Source: Onthophagus taurus (taxonomy: Eukaryota > Arthropoda > Insecta > Coleoptera > Scarabaeidae). From it: a DNA stretch of 64,000 bases. Below, piece after piece: positions 13,291 through 25,572 of this stretch. Numbering within the stretch: position 1 is the first letter of the stretch; every line of letters starts with the position of its first letter. The stretch spans positions 3,038,001-3,102,000 of the forward strand of contig NW_027248941.1 of NCBI RefSeq assembly GCF_036711975.1. The letters are read 5' to 3'. Below the pieces are notes generated by a model. The model saw only the letters and a list, made by a program, of their open reading frames with translations. It ran no database searches and was not told where the DNA came from. A program made the position numbers and the translations under genes.

Positions 13291-15049
13291 TTATTACTTT
13301 TTTTCTCTTTAAATTCATTTACAACTTAATTACAATCTTTAAAATTAATTTTTTTTTATGCAGGGAGAATTTCCGAGGCAAGATTGCCTGAAAATTTGGA
13401 TTTGAACAACTCCAAAAGCTAGTGATTATGTTTTTTATTAACTAAGAAATAAATAACAGTTGCAAATATGATGTTAAATATTTGTGATTATATGGTGAAA
13501 AGAACGATTATTTGGTAAGTTTTTGAAGATTATTTAAAATTTAATATATGTCAATAACCTACAATTCAAAAATTAGCGAAATCTACAATAACTTTATATT
13601 CTCATTGATGGATGGCGCGGTTATTTAACATTAATTTTAGATTAATATTTTCTTTTATTATTTATTTATATTTTTAATGTATTTATGATGATTCGATAAA
13701 GTTTAAAAGAAAATACTAATTATTTTTTAAACTTAATTAAATTTCGTTGAAAGTTATTTAAAATATGTTGCTAACATCACACCACTATATGACCAGGTAT
13801 ATGACAGCTTAAATTTATTTAAAAAAAATGAAGAACGATGCTGGTGACGCTAAGAAAAAGTGGTGAAACAAAAATCCGGTTAAAAATCCTCGTTATTTCG
13901 TTTAAAATCGAGGAATAATTAGATTTTTCTTGTTTAAAAGTGATTTAGCAGTGTTTGTGTTGCTTCAACGATTAACATTTTTAAAATGCGACTTTATTTT
14001 TGTGAAATTTTCAAAAATCAAGTAAGTGTTTCTTTTTTGTGTTATTTTTTTCAATTTAGACGAATTATTTGTAACAAAGTTATTCAAAGCATAAAATAAT
14101 TAATTTAAAAAATTAAATTAAATAATGTTGAGGTTAAGTTAAGCGTTCTTTTTAAGTGTCAATTTTAGTTTAACAGAAAACTTTGTACCCTCATCGATAG
14201 ATGGCGCTTTTTTACGTAGATTTTTTTTTAAAGGAAAATTAGTTTGAAATTATTACCGATAATAAGATAACTGTTTATGTCACGGTGAATAAATGTTTTA
14301 ATTGCAATAAAAACCGTTTCGCAATAATAACAATAATAATAATGGCGAAGTAAAGGTTAAAGATTTTCTTTTCGTTTCGGTTTATTAATAAAAAAGATTT
14401 CTTAACCCGAATTGAGCCTCAACGTGTTAATATTTCGTGTTTAATCTAAAATTATCGTCTCAAAAATGAAATAAATTCTTTCTTTTTTTTGAGTAATGAA
14501 TTTTCCGATTCGAGATGTGGGTCAATAATGAGGAATGAAGTTGGGATTATTAGCACTTTCTCTATTTTTTGGTCGATTTAACAAATGGGTCTAATTTTTT
14601 CCACTCTATTATTATTTTTTTTTTAATTTAATATGTTTTTCGTCTCTAAAACAATTCGAAGGTGAACTAGTCTCATCCTTAACATTCAAAAAAACAAAAT
14701 GCGTGATAATAAATTCGTTGCGAGTTCGATTTGAACCCGTTTTGTTTTCTAATGAACCTTGAAGTTTATTGAGGAGGCCGTTTTGTATTCGATTTGCGGT
14801 AAAACGCGGTTTTAGAAAAAACGAGGCTTTTATAAAGGCTTGCATATCACGTTAGAGTTGTGTTATTTGTTACGCAATATGCGATAACTGTACACGGCGA
14901 GTGCAGTTTACCATTGAAATGCCATTGAAGGTAATGAGCTCGAGATTGTCTCGGATTTTTTCTTTGTGTAAGGTTGAAATATCAAAATTGACTTGTAAGT
15001 CAAAATAATATTCACTTGTTATTGTTATTATTTTTGAATTCATGTCATA
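13291..15049. other. Intergenic between CngL and phosphoglycerate mutase
   Basis: AT-rich sequence with no supported exon. Two short 'GATGGCGC' blocks (near 13611 and 14200) match a motif scattered through the window (8850, 33117, 33487, 52720, 59230) and are probably ends of old dispersed repeats. The promoter of the phosphoglycerate mutase should lie in the last few hundred bases. No clear TATA box was seen. Confidence 0.5.
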
Positions 15050-16106
15050 ATGTCGTCCCTCAAAATCCTCCGTGTTCACAAAATTCCTTTTAAAATAATC
15101 GCTTCGATATCGCAACAAAATGGCCCAACCAAACCAAAATCGTGCTCTCTATCGACGTGCCCCCACAAGAAAAATCACCCCCCGCTCACAAAACCCGCAT
15201 TAACCCCAACAACCCCAAAACCATGTTGTATGTGTTCGTGCAAAAAAGAAAACCCATGCGAAAAACCCACGTTACCACCCCAAAAAACTTACAAAATCGT
15301 TATGATTCGCCACGGGGAATCAGAATGGAATAAAAAGAACCTATTTACAGGTTGGTACGATACCCATTTATCCGAGAAAGGGCATAAGGAAGCGCAAAAG
15401 GGCGGTGAGGCGCTAAAAAAGGCGGGTTATTGTTTTGACGTGGCGTTTACGTCGGTTTTGACTCGAGCTAATATGACCTTAAATTATGTTTTGAAAGCCG
15501 TAAATCAAACCGATATGCCCATTATTAAAACGTGGCGGCTTAACGAGCGCCATTACGGCGCGTTAACAGGCTTGAATAAAGCTGAAACAGCCGCGAAATA
15601 CGGCGAAGATAAAGTTACGATTTGGAGGAGAAGTTACGATATTCCTCCACCTCCAATGGAAAAAAGTCACCAACATTACAAAGACATCGTTTTTGACTCA
15701 AGGTAATTTCAATATTAATTAATTAAAGTAATGAACTTAATAAATTAAAATGGTTAGGTACGCCAATGATCCCCCGCGAGATCAATTCCCGATGTTTGAA
15801 TCATTAAAAATGACGTTGGAGAGAACTTTGCCGTTTTGGGAGGAACACATCGTTCCGGAAATTCAAACTGGATATCGCGTGATTATCGCGGCTCACGGAA
15901 ACAGTTTGAGAGGGTTGGTTAAAATCATTGAAAGGCTGACTGACGATCAGATTTTGAAGGTGAATTTGCCGACGGGAATTCCGTTTTATTATCTGCTGGG
16001 GGAGGATATGAAAGCGCTGCCTGGAACGACGATGCAATTTTTAGGGGACCCGGAAACTGTTAGGAAAGCCATGGAGGCGGTTGCTAAACAAGGGAAAAAG
16101 CAATGA
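15050..16106 (+). CDS. Phosphoglycerate mutase with Cys/Pro-rich N-terminal extension
   Basis: A 2,3-bisphosphoglycerate-dependent mutase, which interconverts 3- and 2-phosphoglycerate in glycolysis. Two exons, 15050-15702 and 15758-16106, flank a 55-bp intron; the protein is 333 aa. The histidine-phosphatase core starts at about residue 81. It has RHGE at 87-90 (phosphohistidine H88), R139 in TSVLTRA, E166 in RLNERHYG and H264 in AAHGNS, so the active site looks intact. Ahead of the core is an 80-residue extension absent from ordinary family members (about 250 aa). It is rich in Pro, Lys and Cys and includes a CCMCSC cluster at 59-64. The ATG at 15050 is the furthest upstream in this frame and no methionine sits at the usual family start. 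The extension is reminiscent of small Cys-rich sperm-tail proteins, so a male-germline paralogue is possible (inference). A Pglym-type gene is certain; which paralogue is not. Confidence 0.95.
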
Positions 16107-16148
16107 AGAAAAGAAGTTTTTTAAAGGAATAATTGTTATAGTATTAAT

Positions 16149-16154
16149 AATAAA
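16149..16154 (+). terminator. Polyadenylation signal AATAAA
   Basis: A canonical AATAAA 43 bases after the phosphoglycerate mutase stop codon, followed by T-rich sequence. Confidence 0.7.
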
Positions 16155-16384
16155 GTAAAAGTTAGTTTCTTTTTAAAACTAATTGTTGAGTATTTATTTA
16201 ATTTAAAGGGTAAAGCAAAACTCTTTTTGTTAATTTGAATGCGATGTAACCATAAAATTTGGGCTTTTTCCCACATAAAATCCATGTCAATACATGTCTG
16301 AAGACACATGGTTAAACCCGATACTTTGTAGGTCTATTGTTAGTTCTTATTTAATTTAATTGTTATATTCGTAATTTTCATAAA

Positions 16385-16870
16385 ATAATCTTTAAAATGA
16401 ACCCAAACATTACGCAATTATCTCAAAAAACAAAAAAGTTTGAACTTTCCACATTAATTTTGACATATTTATCATCTTAATAAAAAATCCTTTAAAATGA
16501 GTCCAAACTTGACATATTTAACTTTAATATTAATGAAGATATGATCAACTTCCGGTTTGAAACGTCAACGTCGATTTTGACATATTTGTCATCTTCATTA
16601 AAAAACCTTATCTCAAAAAACAACAAAGATAAAATAAAGAATTAAACGTATCATGTTTAATTTAATCATTACAAAGGATTTTTATCACAAATATGTCAAA
16701 TTTTACATTGACATTTCTAACCGGAAGTTGACCATAACTTCATTAATATTGAAGATAAATATGTCATGTTTGTACTTATTTTAAAGAATTTTTAATGAAG
16801 ATTACAAATATGTCAAAATTGAGGTTGACACTTTAAACCTGAAGTTAGTTGTCATATTAATCTAGTTTTT
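16385..16870. repeat. Compound inverted repeats of the hairpin MITE family
   Basis: The segments AAAATGAGTCCAAACTTGAC, GACATATTTGTCATCTTCAT and CAACTTCCGGTTTGAAACGT recur in both orientations between 16390 and 16860, giving overlapping hairpins. They look like two or more copies inserted into each other. They share the TTTAAAATGAxxCCAAACT end with the other MITEs. Confidence 0.65.
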
Positions 16871-17194
16871 TGCAAGTAGTATTTAGTCTTCTGCGACATT
16901 ACCAGCAGTATTAAAATCCATTACTACCTACTTTTCTATTATCCTATATACTGCTAATGGAAAAATAGATAATCTTGTGCAAGTGGTGTTTAGTCTTCTA
17001 TTACCAGTATTTAATCATCTATTAGTATCAACAAAATTTTGCAAAGACTGTCTGGTCTTACACAATCTTTTCTAACTTTTCTATTATAACTTACTATCTA
17101 CTTACCTGCAAGCAGTCGTTATTTTCGTGTACCAAGTTTTTTTTTAATGTTGAAGTTGGTGATTTTAATGATTATGTTCATGTTGGAAATTGAA

Positions 17195-17390
17195 AATGCT
17201 TTAAAATGAGCCCAAACTCGGTGTGTTTATTTTAAAAAACGGCGGAAATGGAACTGTCAAAAAATCGGCGGCCATTTTTATAAATTAAAAAAAAAGATGG
17301 CGGTCGATAAATAAAAAGTTGTGTATCTCCGTTGTTTTTTAAGATAAATATGGGGTGTTTGGTGTCAAATTAAAGATTTTTTTAATTTAA
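17195..17390. mobile_element. Hairpin MITE copy
   Basis: The left end has TTTAAAATGAGCCCAAACTC and the right end has GGTGTTTGGTGTCAAATTAA, arranged as inverted repeats about 150 bp apart. Same family as 8908-9084. It lies just beyond the 3' end of the unrecognised gene at 17676. Confidence 0.7.
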
Positions 17391-17675
17391 AAACGAATTT
17401 ATTTATATTTTTTTTATACAATTTATACATTGATTAATTTTTTTGACTCTATAATACATTATATTCGAATATACACTTCATATATTACATAATCTTATCG
17501 TTTATTAAAAAAAATTATATACAATTTGATATAAACAAACAATTAATTTTTATTTTTTCAATTTTTGCTCAATTTTTTTTTGATTTCACCAAATTTATGA
17601 CTAGTAAAGTTTATTTTTTAATTACGTATTTGATCAGGTTCCGGTTAATTAAAATATTTCCTTAAAAAAAACTTA

Positions 17676-19022
17676 TTACACAACTTGAACGGTCGCGTAA
17701 GCACTAAAAGTAACCTTTTTCTCCTTCTTTTTCGCGTCTTCCTTCTTTATAACACTTTTCAAATTCGAATCGATTTGGTTCCGATTCCTCACCGTTAACT
17801 CCCCCAAACTATTCCAACGATTCCCGTCGTTAATCCCGATAAAATCGTTACTAAAATCCTTTAATTTCCCAGTCATTCCAAAAAATCGATTCGAAATTGA
17901 ACCTGATTGAAATTGTTGATTGGATTTTCTTAAATAAATCGGGGAGTTGCAATAATTTTTCGCGTCTATGTAGCGATAATTGTAATTAATGGGTTGTTGA
18001 GGTTGAAATAATCTCGTTTCGCTTTTACTGCGATATTTCGAGCAATTTCGGGGCATTGAGCAAGTCCAATTTTCCGGGAATCTTTTTTGTGGGGTTAAAA
18101 TCTTTTTTTCTTCCGCTATAAATTTGAATTGTTGATAACTCGTTAATTTGGGGCGTTGATATATATTAAAATGATTATTATTTATCGTAGTTTGAGTTAA
18201 TTTCTCGGTTATAACATCGATTTTGGGGACATTAACCCGGATGTATTCGCCTTTTAACACATTTTGTTCTTTATCTTCTATTCCATTTAAATTATTGATT
18301 TTAATCTGATTTAAAGTTGTTGTTGGGGGTGGTGGTGGGGCTTTCCCTTTAATTTTTTTCCTCCTCTCCGGTTTTTTGGGGACTTTTTCTTCGGAGAAAT
18401 CGATTAAGTCAAAATCGATTTTTGGTTCCTTTTTGATTTCAATGTGGGTTACCCCATCGTCGTCGATTCTTTGCAACAAATTGAACTTGCCGACCTTTTT
18501 TCCGTAGGTTTTTTGGTTCGAAACCGCTTTTAACGTGTTAAAATTGGTGTAAAACGATTCTAAGTCTTCCAGATTACCGAATTTGAATACCAACGCGTCA
18601 ATTTTGAGCACAAAAACTAAAACGTCGGGGAATTTCACGTCGGAGTAACACAAGCAATTGACTAGTTCGTACGATTCGGTTTCGATTTGATTTTCTTTTA
18701 ACTCCTCGTCTGTATCACTACATGCACTTCCGTTTGCGCTGTCAGTTTCGGCGGAAATATTTTTTTGAGCAACGTTTCTTGTGGGGAAGTTGTCATCGCT
18801 TGAAACGATCGATAAGCTATCGATGTCCGATTCGAATCCTTCGTCTGAGTGTGGCGATGATGGCGATTTAATCTTCTGGATTGGGATCAAATCGAGTTGG
18901 GATGATCGCAGCTTTAACTCGTACTCAAGTGATGGATGTAGTGGTTTTTGTTGCGACTTTTCGACGATTGCCGATAGCGAGGTGGTGTTCGGTTCTCTTA
19001 AGAGAAGCGTTGCCGTTGGCAT
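17676..19022 (-). CDS. Unrecognised 448-aa protein with a PTB/PH-like segment
   Basis: A single long ORF I do not recognise. An in-frame stop lies just upstream of the ATG at 19022, after a good splice acceptor, so this start is likely and an untranslated leader exon lies further upstream. Residues 55-115 are acidic and Ser-rich. Residues 117-170 (FPDVLVFVLK, LEDLESFYTNFNTLKA) resemble the last strands and C-terminal helix of a PTB/PH fold, but no preceding strands are obvious. The rest is basic and disordered, with a proline run near 235 and a C-terminus KKVTFSAYATVQVV that could be a short linear motif. The gene upstream on the same strand is a true PTB protein, so a distant family link is possible. 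Confidence 0.8.
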   Translation of the reverse strand: MPTATLLLREPNTTSLSAIVEKSQQKPLHPSLEYELKLRSSQLDLIPIQKIKSPSSPHSDEGFESDIDSLSIVSSDDNFPTRNVAQKNISAETDSANGSACSDTDEELKENQIETESYELVNCLCYSDVKFPDVLVFVLKIDALVFKFGNLEDLESFYTNFNTLKAVSNQKTYGKKVGKFNLLQRIDDDGVTHIEIKKEPKIDFDLIDFSEEKVPKKPERRKKIKGKAPPPPPTTTLNQIKINNLNGIEDKEQNVLKGEYIRVNVPKIDVITEKLTQTTINNNHFNIYQRPKLTSYQQFKFIAEEKKILTPQKRFPENWTCSMPRNCSKYRSKSETRLFQPQQPINYNYRYIDAKNYCNSPIYLRKSNQQFQSGSISNRFFGMTGKLKDFSNDFIGINDGNRWNSLGELTVRNRNQIDSNLKSVIKKEDAKKKEKKVTFSAYATVQVV

Positions 19023-19039
19023 TTTGATTGGGCATTATC

Positions 19040-20111
19040 TAAAAAATAAAAATCATTAATTGAGCGAAACAAATTGATTTGAAGCAAAGTATTCCGTTGC
19101 TCTACTCCAGTATTTCTTGTAAACCAGCACACATAAAAGTATGTTTCGATTACGCAATCAGAACGCGAGCTCTGAATATCTCGCATATTTTATGCTAATC
19201 CAGGCTTCGCCTTCAAACCGAAAAATGTCACACCCCTTCTTTATTTATTATATTTCCTTTTCACGCTTCGTAACCCATCGCAATTTTAATTTCATTTTTA
19301 TCTAAACCCAACTTCGAAGAAGATCAGATCGTTACAAGGCTAAATAAAAATAAAATTAGGACGTCTTCGAAACAACAATATTGTAATAATATAAAAAAGA
19401 AAGCTTTTAACACCGTTTATGCTTAATTACCACAATATTGTCTCGTTTTTGAATAAAACAATATTAAAAAGGGTGAGAAAAGTTTTCTAATAACTTCAAC
19501 TCGGAAATGAAATCAACTTTCTCTTGTGCGCACCTTTTAAAATGAAATACAAGAAGAAGAGTCTCGAACGAAGCGGTGAAATGAGACGAGGAAGTCGGGT
19601 AATGCAAGGTAACAAAAAGAAGTTGAAGAAGAAGAGAGTAAACGGGAGAGGCGTGACAACAAAAGGGTACCCGCAGATGTCTTGCGTAGCTGTACACGGT
19701 ACGGTACAGCGAATCCGCTTAATCGAAACGCCACTTAACGTTCTGTTTCATTAAGTCCACCTGTATATAATATAACAAAACGAGGACTTCAATAGAAAAT
19801 GAATAATAATAATAATGATTAATTTTGAAACTAAAACACGTTGCGGTGGTGGTTTTTTAAAATGAATGAGTCATGTTGGTTTCGAATTACTGATGGGGTA
19901 CGATGCGGGATTATGTGTCACTGCGTGGCGTGTGAAACCGTCGTTAGCCCAGTTTTGAACGGTTCTTGGTTTCGGATAAAGAGTGGGTTTTAATTTTGTT
20001 TTACGCCGGGGTGATTCCCCAACGGATCTAATAAGGTTCCTTTTTTTCTTTTCAAAATGTTATTGTTTAAGCTTTCTTTTTAAATATCATAAATGAGGAT
20101 GACTCGATTTA
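19040..20111. other. Upstream region of the 17676-19022 gene
   Basis: No coding exon recognised. GC-richer patches (19080-19220, 19500-19760, 19860-20040) in AT-rich surroundings are candidate leader exons or promoter sequence for the minus-strand gene. A CTGTATATAATATAAC block lies near 19758. This is position-based inference only. Confidence 0.4.
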
Positions 20112-20113
20112 TA

Positions 20114-21097
20114 CAGGGTGATTCACATAAGAACCGACATAGAACAGGGATAATAAATTAAGACGATTTAACACAACTTATCTCTATACTAAGTTGTACT
20201 CCTGAGGAGTTATAGGCCTTCAAAGTTGGGTCTTAAATTTTTAAAACATTGAATATCTTCGTAATACATTAAGTTAGAAAAACCAAATTTGGTATACGTT
20301 ATGAGTGTACCGAGGGTATTAATTGGTAGCAAGTTGAGACCAATTGAGGCATTTGAAAGGGTTGATTACGGGTGATGGTCCCCTAAATTTTGACAGATTT
20401 TTTTAACCTTTTGGTGGATTTAACACATTATTACCTGATTTCATGTGGAATTTAATTCTAAAACTTTTTTTACTCTTATTATTTTTTAAAAAACATTGTC
20501 GTTTTCATAAAAAACTCAAATAACTAAAGACACGAATTTTTTAATGAAATTGTACGTCAAACTTGACAAATAGGTTATAAAACCTTGTCGTCAAATAACT
20601 TTATAACCTATTTGTCAAGTTTGACGTACAATTTCATAGCCGACTACTGAATTTTCGATGATTTTAAGCAACATTACGATATACGTGGGTTTAGTTATTT
20701 AAGTTTTCTATGAAAACGACGAAGTTTTTTAAAAAATAATAAGAGTAAGAAAAGTTTTAGAATTAAATTCCACATGAAATGAAGTAGTAATGTATTAAAT
20801 CGGCCAAAGGATTAAAAAAGTCTGTCCAAATTTAGGGTACTGAATGAAATGCTTCAATTGAGTTCAATTTGCTACCAATTAATACCCTTGGTACACTCAT
20901 AACGTATACCAATTTTTTTTTTCTAGCTTAATGTATTACGAAGATATTGAACTTTTTAAAAATTTAAGAGCCAACTTTGAAGGCCTATAACTCCTCAGGT
21001 GTACAACTTAGTATAGAGGTAAGTTACGTTAAATCATCTTAATTTATTGTCCTCTACATGTCCCTGCTCTGTGTCGGTTCTTATGTGAATCACCCTG
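20114..21097. mobile_element. Foldback element, about 1 kb, TA target duplication
   Basis: The whole segment is one imperfect palindrome with arms near 490 bp and its centre near 20600. It starts CAGGGTGATTCACATAAGAA and ends with the reverse complement, and both ends are flanked by TA. No transposase ORF is present, so it is non-autonomous. The ends and TA duplication are typical of Tc1/mariner-type elements. Confidence 0.9.
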
Positions 21098-21349
21098 TAT
21101 AAATCGAGTCTTCTTTCAAAATATATTATTATCATCACAATATTAGCCGAGGTCGCTTGCGGCCGTTGTTTAATGTTATATTGATGTGCTGTGATGTTTT
21201 AGCCATGAATGATTAAACCATATTAAGTCGAGGTTGCTGCAATATTTGTTGATATGATTGGAGCTTAATTCTTTTCATTATTATTAACTTAGCCGAGGTC
21301 GCTTGCGGGCGATTTTATACTATATTTGTCCATTAACAAATCAACATAC

Positions 21350-23327
21350 CGGGAATTTCATATAACTCGCAATATATGAATGTTACGAAACTACTATGCA
21401 CTTGCACTGTCCCACATAAAATGCACCATAGCTTAAATAATACATATAGGCATTGGGTAGCTTTGCAAAGGAAAAGTTTTGTTTCGAAAAGGTGACGTCC
21501 TTGTGATAACTCTAAATTTTCGTCTTAAGAGACGCAAATGTTTCTGGTTGCACGTCTAATCTAACGCTGAATAGCAATTAAAACTAAAACTAACACTTGA
21601 ACTAGAAACATTCGGATTTAGCAGTACCTCTCTTAAGACGGCTAAACCCAAATGATTCTAGTTTTACTAACCTTTCAACTACGTCAATTTTTTCGAATTA
21701 AAACTAGAACTAACATTAGACCTAGAACTAACCCAATCCAACCCAACCCGAAGATTTGTAGTGTTAGTTCTAGTTTTGCACTAGCACCATCACTAGAACT
21801 AACATAAGACCCAAAACTGGAATCATTCGAGTTTAGACGTCTTGACAGACGTGCGGCTAAATCCGAGTGTTTCTAGTTCTATGTCTACTATCTGTGCAAA
21901 AAGTCAAGGCCCCTCACTTTAGAGATCGATATCTTCGCAACCGCTCCATAAAAAAAATTGCAACAAAATTTGTTGTAATCACTGAACATTTCTACGTAAC
22001 TTATGTTAATCTGAAAATTTTCGGATCCACGGTTTTCTTGTTACCGCGAGTTAAATGAAAAATGCACCCGATTTTTTACGGAATTGGCAACTTTATCAAC
22101 TTTGCGATTTTTTTTCTCGAAAACTGTCGTACGAAAAAATTTTAATTTTGAACAGGTGGTAGTCTGATGTGTTCTCAATGAGTGGCATGTTTTATTTTTT
22201 CGATATTTCATACAGTTTCGCGGAAAATCGCGGTTTAGTAAGACGCCGTTATGTCGAAAACGGTTGGGTGGATTTCTTCGCGGATTTGACCAAAATATGT
22301 CAAATAATGTTGGTTGTCGGATTCCGTTATCAGTTTGTCAATATTAAGGCTCTCTATTTTTTTAAGAGCGATTTAATGGAATTACAAATTAAAAAGAAAC
22401 AGAAATAAGCTCTGCGGGGTGACGAGGGTTTCGGCCAATCGGAACAGATGGTGCGTCCCAGACAGGACGTCGCGCCTTATTTCTTTATGTAGGCAAGATA
22501 AAGGCGCGACGTACTGTCTGGGACGCACCATCTGTTCCAATTGGGAACCTTCCTCTCCCCGCATAGCTGATTTCTGTTTCTCGCTCTTAAAAAATTAGGG
22601 AGCCTTATTTTTGAAAAACTGATAACGGAGTCCGAAAATCCGCATTATTTGACATATTTTGGTAAAAACCGCGTTGAAATTCGCCAGGTCGTTTTCGAAA
22701 TAACAGCATCCTACTAAACCGCGATTTTCCGCGAAACTATATGGAATATCGAAAACATAAAATATGCCCCACATTAAGAACACATCGGTTTACCACCAGT
22801 TCAAATTTGAAATTTTTTCGTCAAATAGTTTTGGAGAGAAAAAATGGCAAAGTAGACAAAGTTGCTGGCACTCTCAAAAATCGGGTACTTTTTTCACTTA
22901 ACTCGCGATAAAAGTAAAACCGCCGACCCGAAAATTTCCAAATTAACATGTGATACGCAGAAATGTTCACTGATTACAATAAACTTTACAGCAATTTTTT
23001 CCATCGAGCGGTTACGAAGATATCGATCTCTAAAGTGAGGGGCCTTGACTTTTTGCACGGATAGTAGTGTTAGTTTTAGTTTTAATTGTTATTCAGCGTT
23101 AGATTGTGCTATATTTTTATCGAACGAAAAGTAGAACTAACACAAAACCAGAAACATTCGGGTTTAGCCATGAGTCCCTTAAAATAAAACTTTTCCTTTG
23201 CAAAACTACCCAATGCTTGTACTATTAAGCTATGTTGCATTTTATGTGAGACAGTGCAAGTGCACAGTAATTTCGTAACTATTTATATTTACTGCATTCA
23301 TATATTGTGAGTTATATGAAATTCCCG
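21350..23327. mobile_element. Giant palindromic element, about 2 kb
   Basis: The left end CGGGAATTTCATATAACTCG is matched by its reverse complement near 23308-23327. The two arms stay homologous to a central hairpin at about 22436-22545. The left arm has extra sequence (21540-21880) made of repeated 'CTAGTTCTA' and 'GTTAGTTCTAG' blocks. Short ORFs at 22169-22408 (+) and 22595-22783 (-) are mirror images in the two arms and contain the shared string SYSFAENRGLV. No known transposase was recognised and no clear target duplication was seen. Confidence 0.85.
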
Positions 23328-25572
23328 ATCTGCGTTATCTAGCATTGAGTTGATGTGGGGTCTTAACATTGGATGCTCGGGAAACTACTCGTGCAGAATT
23401 TCTAAGTTTTTCATCGTGAAAGAAATTGATTTAGAAAACAATATTGATTCGAATCAGTATCACAATATTTATTTTATAATACTCGATTTGCGTATTGCAA
23501 TACCAGTATTATGATATTTGTTGCATACTTGCAATGATGACGTCGGGTACGATAATTAATTAACACACTGTATATAGGTATTTCTTATTATCGAAAAATT
23601 TTTCATATAAAACTTGTTTCAAAGTTAATTTAAAAAAAAATTTTTAAATAGACGATTGAATTTTGATTTCCCTCTGAACAGGACGGCATAAATTAGTTCC
23701 AAAAGTTGTAGATTTCAACACAACATTCATTTATTATTACCCAACACATCATCGGTTATTGTTACATCAAATCAAATAAAAATCTTACATAATACGCAGT
23801 TAATACAATCTCAATACATTGTTTTATGTAAATAATATTCTACACCGCAATAATTTTATGTAACTGCACTGTTAGTTTTATTATTTTTTTATAATTTAAT
23901 TTGATTTAATTTAATTCGTTTAAAATGTTTCGAAGAATTCGAAATAAATCCGAACTGTTCTTGAGGTATTTCAAAGTCTATCACGAGTTCAAAGCTGCGG
24001 GCTCGTTGCGATCGAAAAGGTCAAAAGTTTACCCAGAGTAACATTAAAGGAGGTTCTAGAAATCATCGAGAAAATTATTTCAAAAATTAATTAATAAAAA
24101 TAAAAAACATTTTTATTTTTAATTTCCAATCTTTCTCAATTCAATTTAATAATTTTTTTGTTTTAATTTAATTTTTAAATTAATTTTTTAAATTTAAATT
24201 TAATCAAAATCAAGAACTCACCTTTTCAACGAAAATTGAAATAAATAATCCATTTAATTTCTTAATCCACAAAAACCGCAAAATAATTTCTTCTTTTTTA
24301 TTAATTTTTTTGATTTTTATTTGATTATTTAATAATCACTATTTATTATTATTATTTTAATACCCCGAACTAATAATTTAGTGTGTTAACCGTTTATAAA
24401 AGTGACGTTTTTCGTTGTATTCGAGAGGTGTCTCTCGATGGAGTGTTGTTGCCTCTTCTATGCACCTGTTCGCACTGACCATAGCTCGATGTAGGTAGAG
24501 GCATTCCGGCAGGTGAATGGGGCTCTCTCTGGAAAGGCGTAGAAAGTACGTTTAACATGGCCGACACTGTTGTGCATACACAAGACATCCTGTGTATGGG
24601 ATGATAAAAACCGGGAGATATCTTTACTTTTCCAATCGATTAAAAAGAAATCCTCAAATATATTCATTTTCTGCGTTTTCCAACTTAACTAATCCCCCCG
24701 GTGATCCCCCATCGAATAATCACAGTCATTTTAATCGCGAACTGTTTCGCATCGCCTCATCCGCGTATTCCTAAATAATCATTTTCTTGATATCTCTTTT
24801 TCCGGATGACACACAAAGCCCCTCAACAAGAAGAGAGAAGAAGACCCACTCACACACACACACGATTGAGTGCGTTGAACCGTGGTGTCGATGGAGAAAT
24901 TTCCTTTAAAAAGTTAAAACTCTCTCGCGGTGTCTTGGTTGTATAGGAAGAGGATCTCTTCGTAGTTACATCTCTTAACAATTGAGAATTGAGTCAGCGA
25001 CGTAATCGCAAACTTTGTGCGGTAATAAATCTTGTAATTAAAAAGAAAGATTTCCTTCTGAACAGTACGGTTCATCTTAAAACGGAAAAATCTAAAAAGA
25101 AATTTATTGATTTCCCTCAAACAATCACCGCGATGTAGAAATCACTTTCTCCATCACGTTTTTAGTGTAAAAAGCTGGCCCGAGGCCCATCTCCAACGGC
25201 GGCACCGGGAGAAGGAAGGAATTCAAACTGGTTTTCTTAGATAGAAAGAGACTATGCTAGAAGAAGTAGGCTTCAGCCCTTTTTTATTTCATTTTCATTC
25301 TTACCGAGAAATTCTTTTACGAGGAATGTTTCTTAATCGCGTTTTAGAATTGAACGAATTAAATGATTCTTTTGGGACGCTCGCCTTGATCCTGTTAAAA
25401 TCGGCGCGGGTTTTAAAGAATAAAATGAAAAGTCGCGAATTTGAGTTGTTCGCCAAATTGGGACAGAAAACGAGCCGAGAGAAAGTTTCGCCTTAGGTGT
25501 TATGCCACTTACTTGACTCAAAAAATACCGAACCCAACTCGGATTATTTATTAATTTTTATGAAGATCGCGA
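23328..25572. other. Intergenic, no gene recognised
   Basis: Mostly AT-rich. GC-richer islands at about 24410-24600, 24800-24900 (with a short CA microsatellite) and 25160-25250 could be untranslated exons or regulatory DNA, but no reading frame shows a protein family. Confidence 0.4.

Noticed and set aside
22169-22783. Two short genes at 22169-22408 (+) and 22595-22783 (-)
   Set aside because: They are mirror images of each other inside the arms of one palindrome, with no start context or domain.
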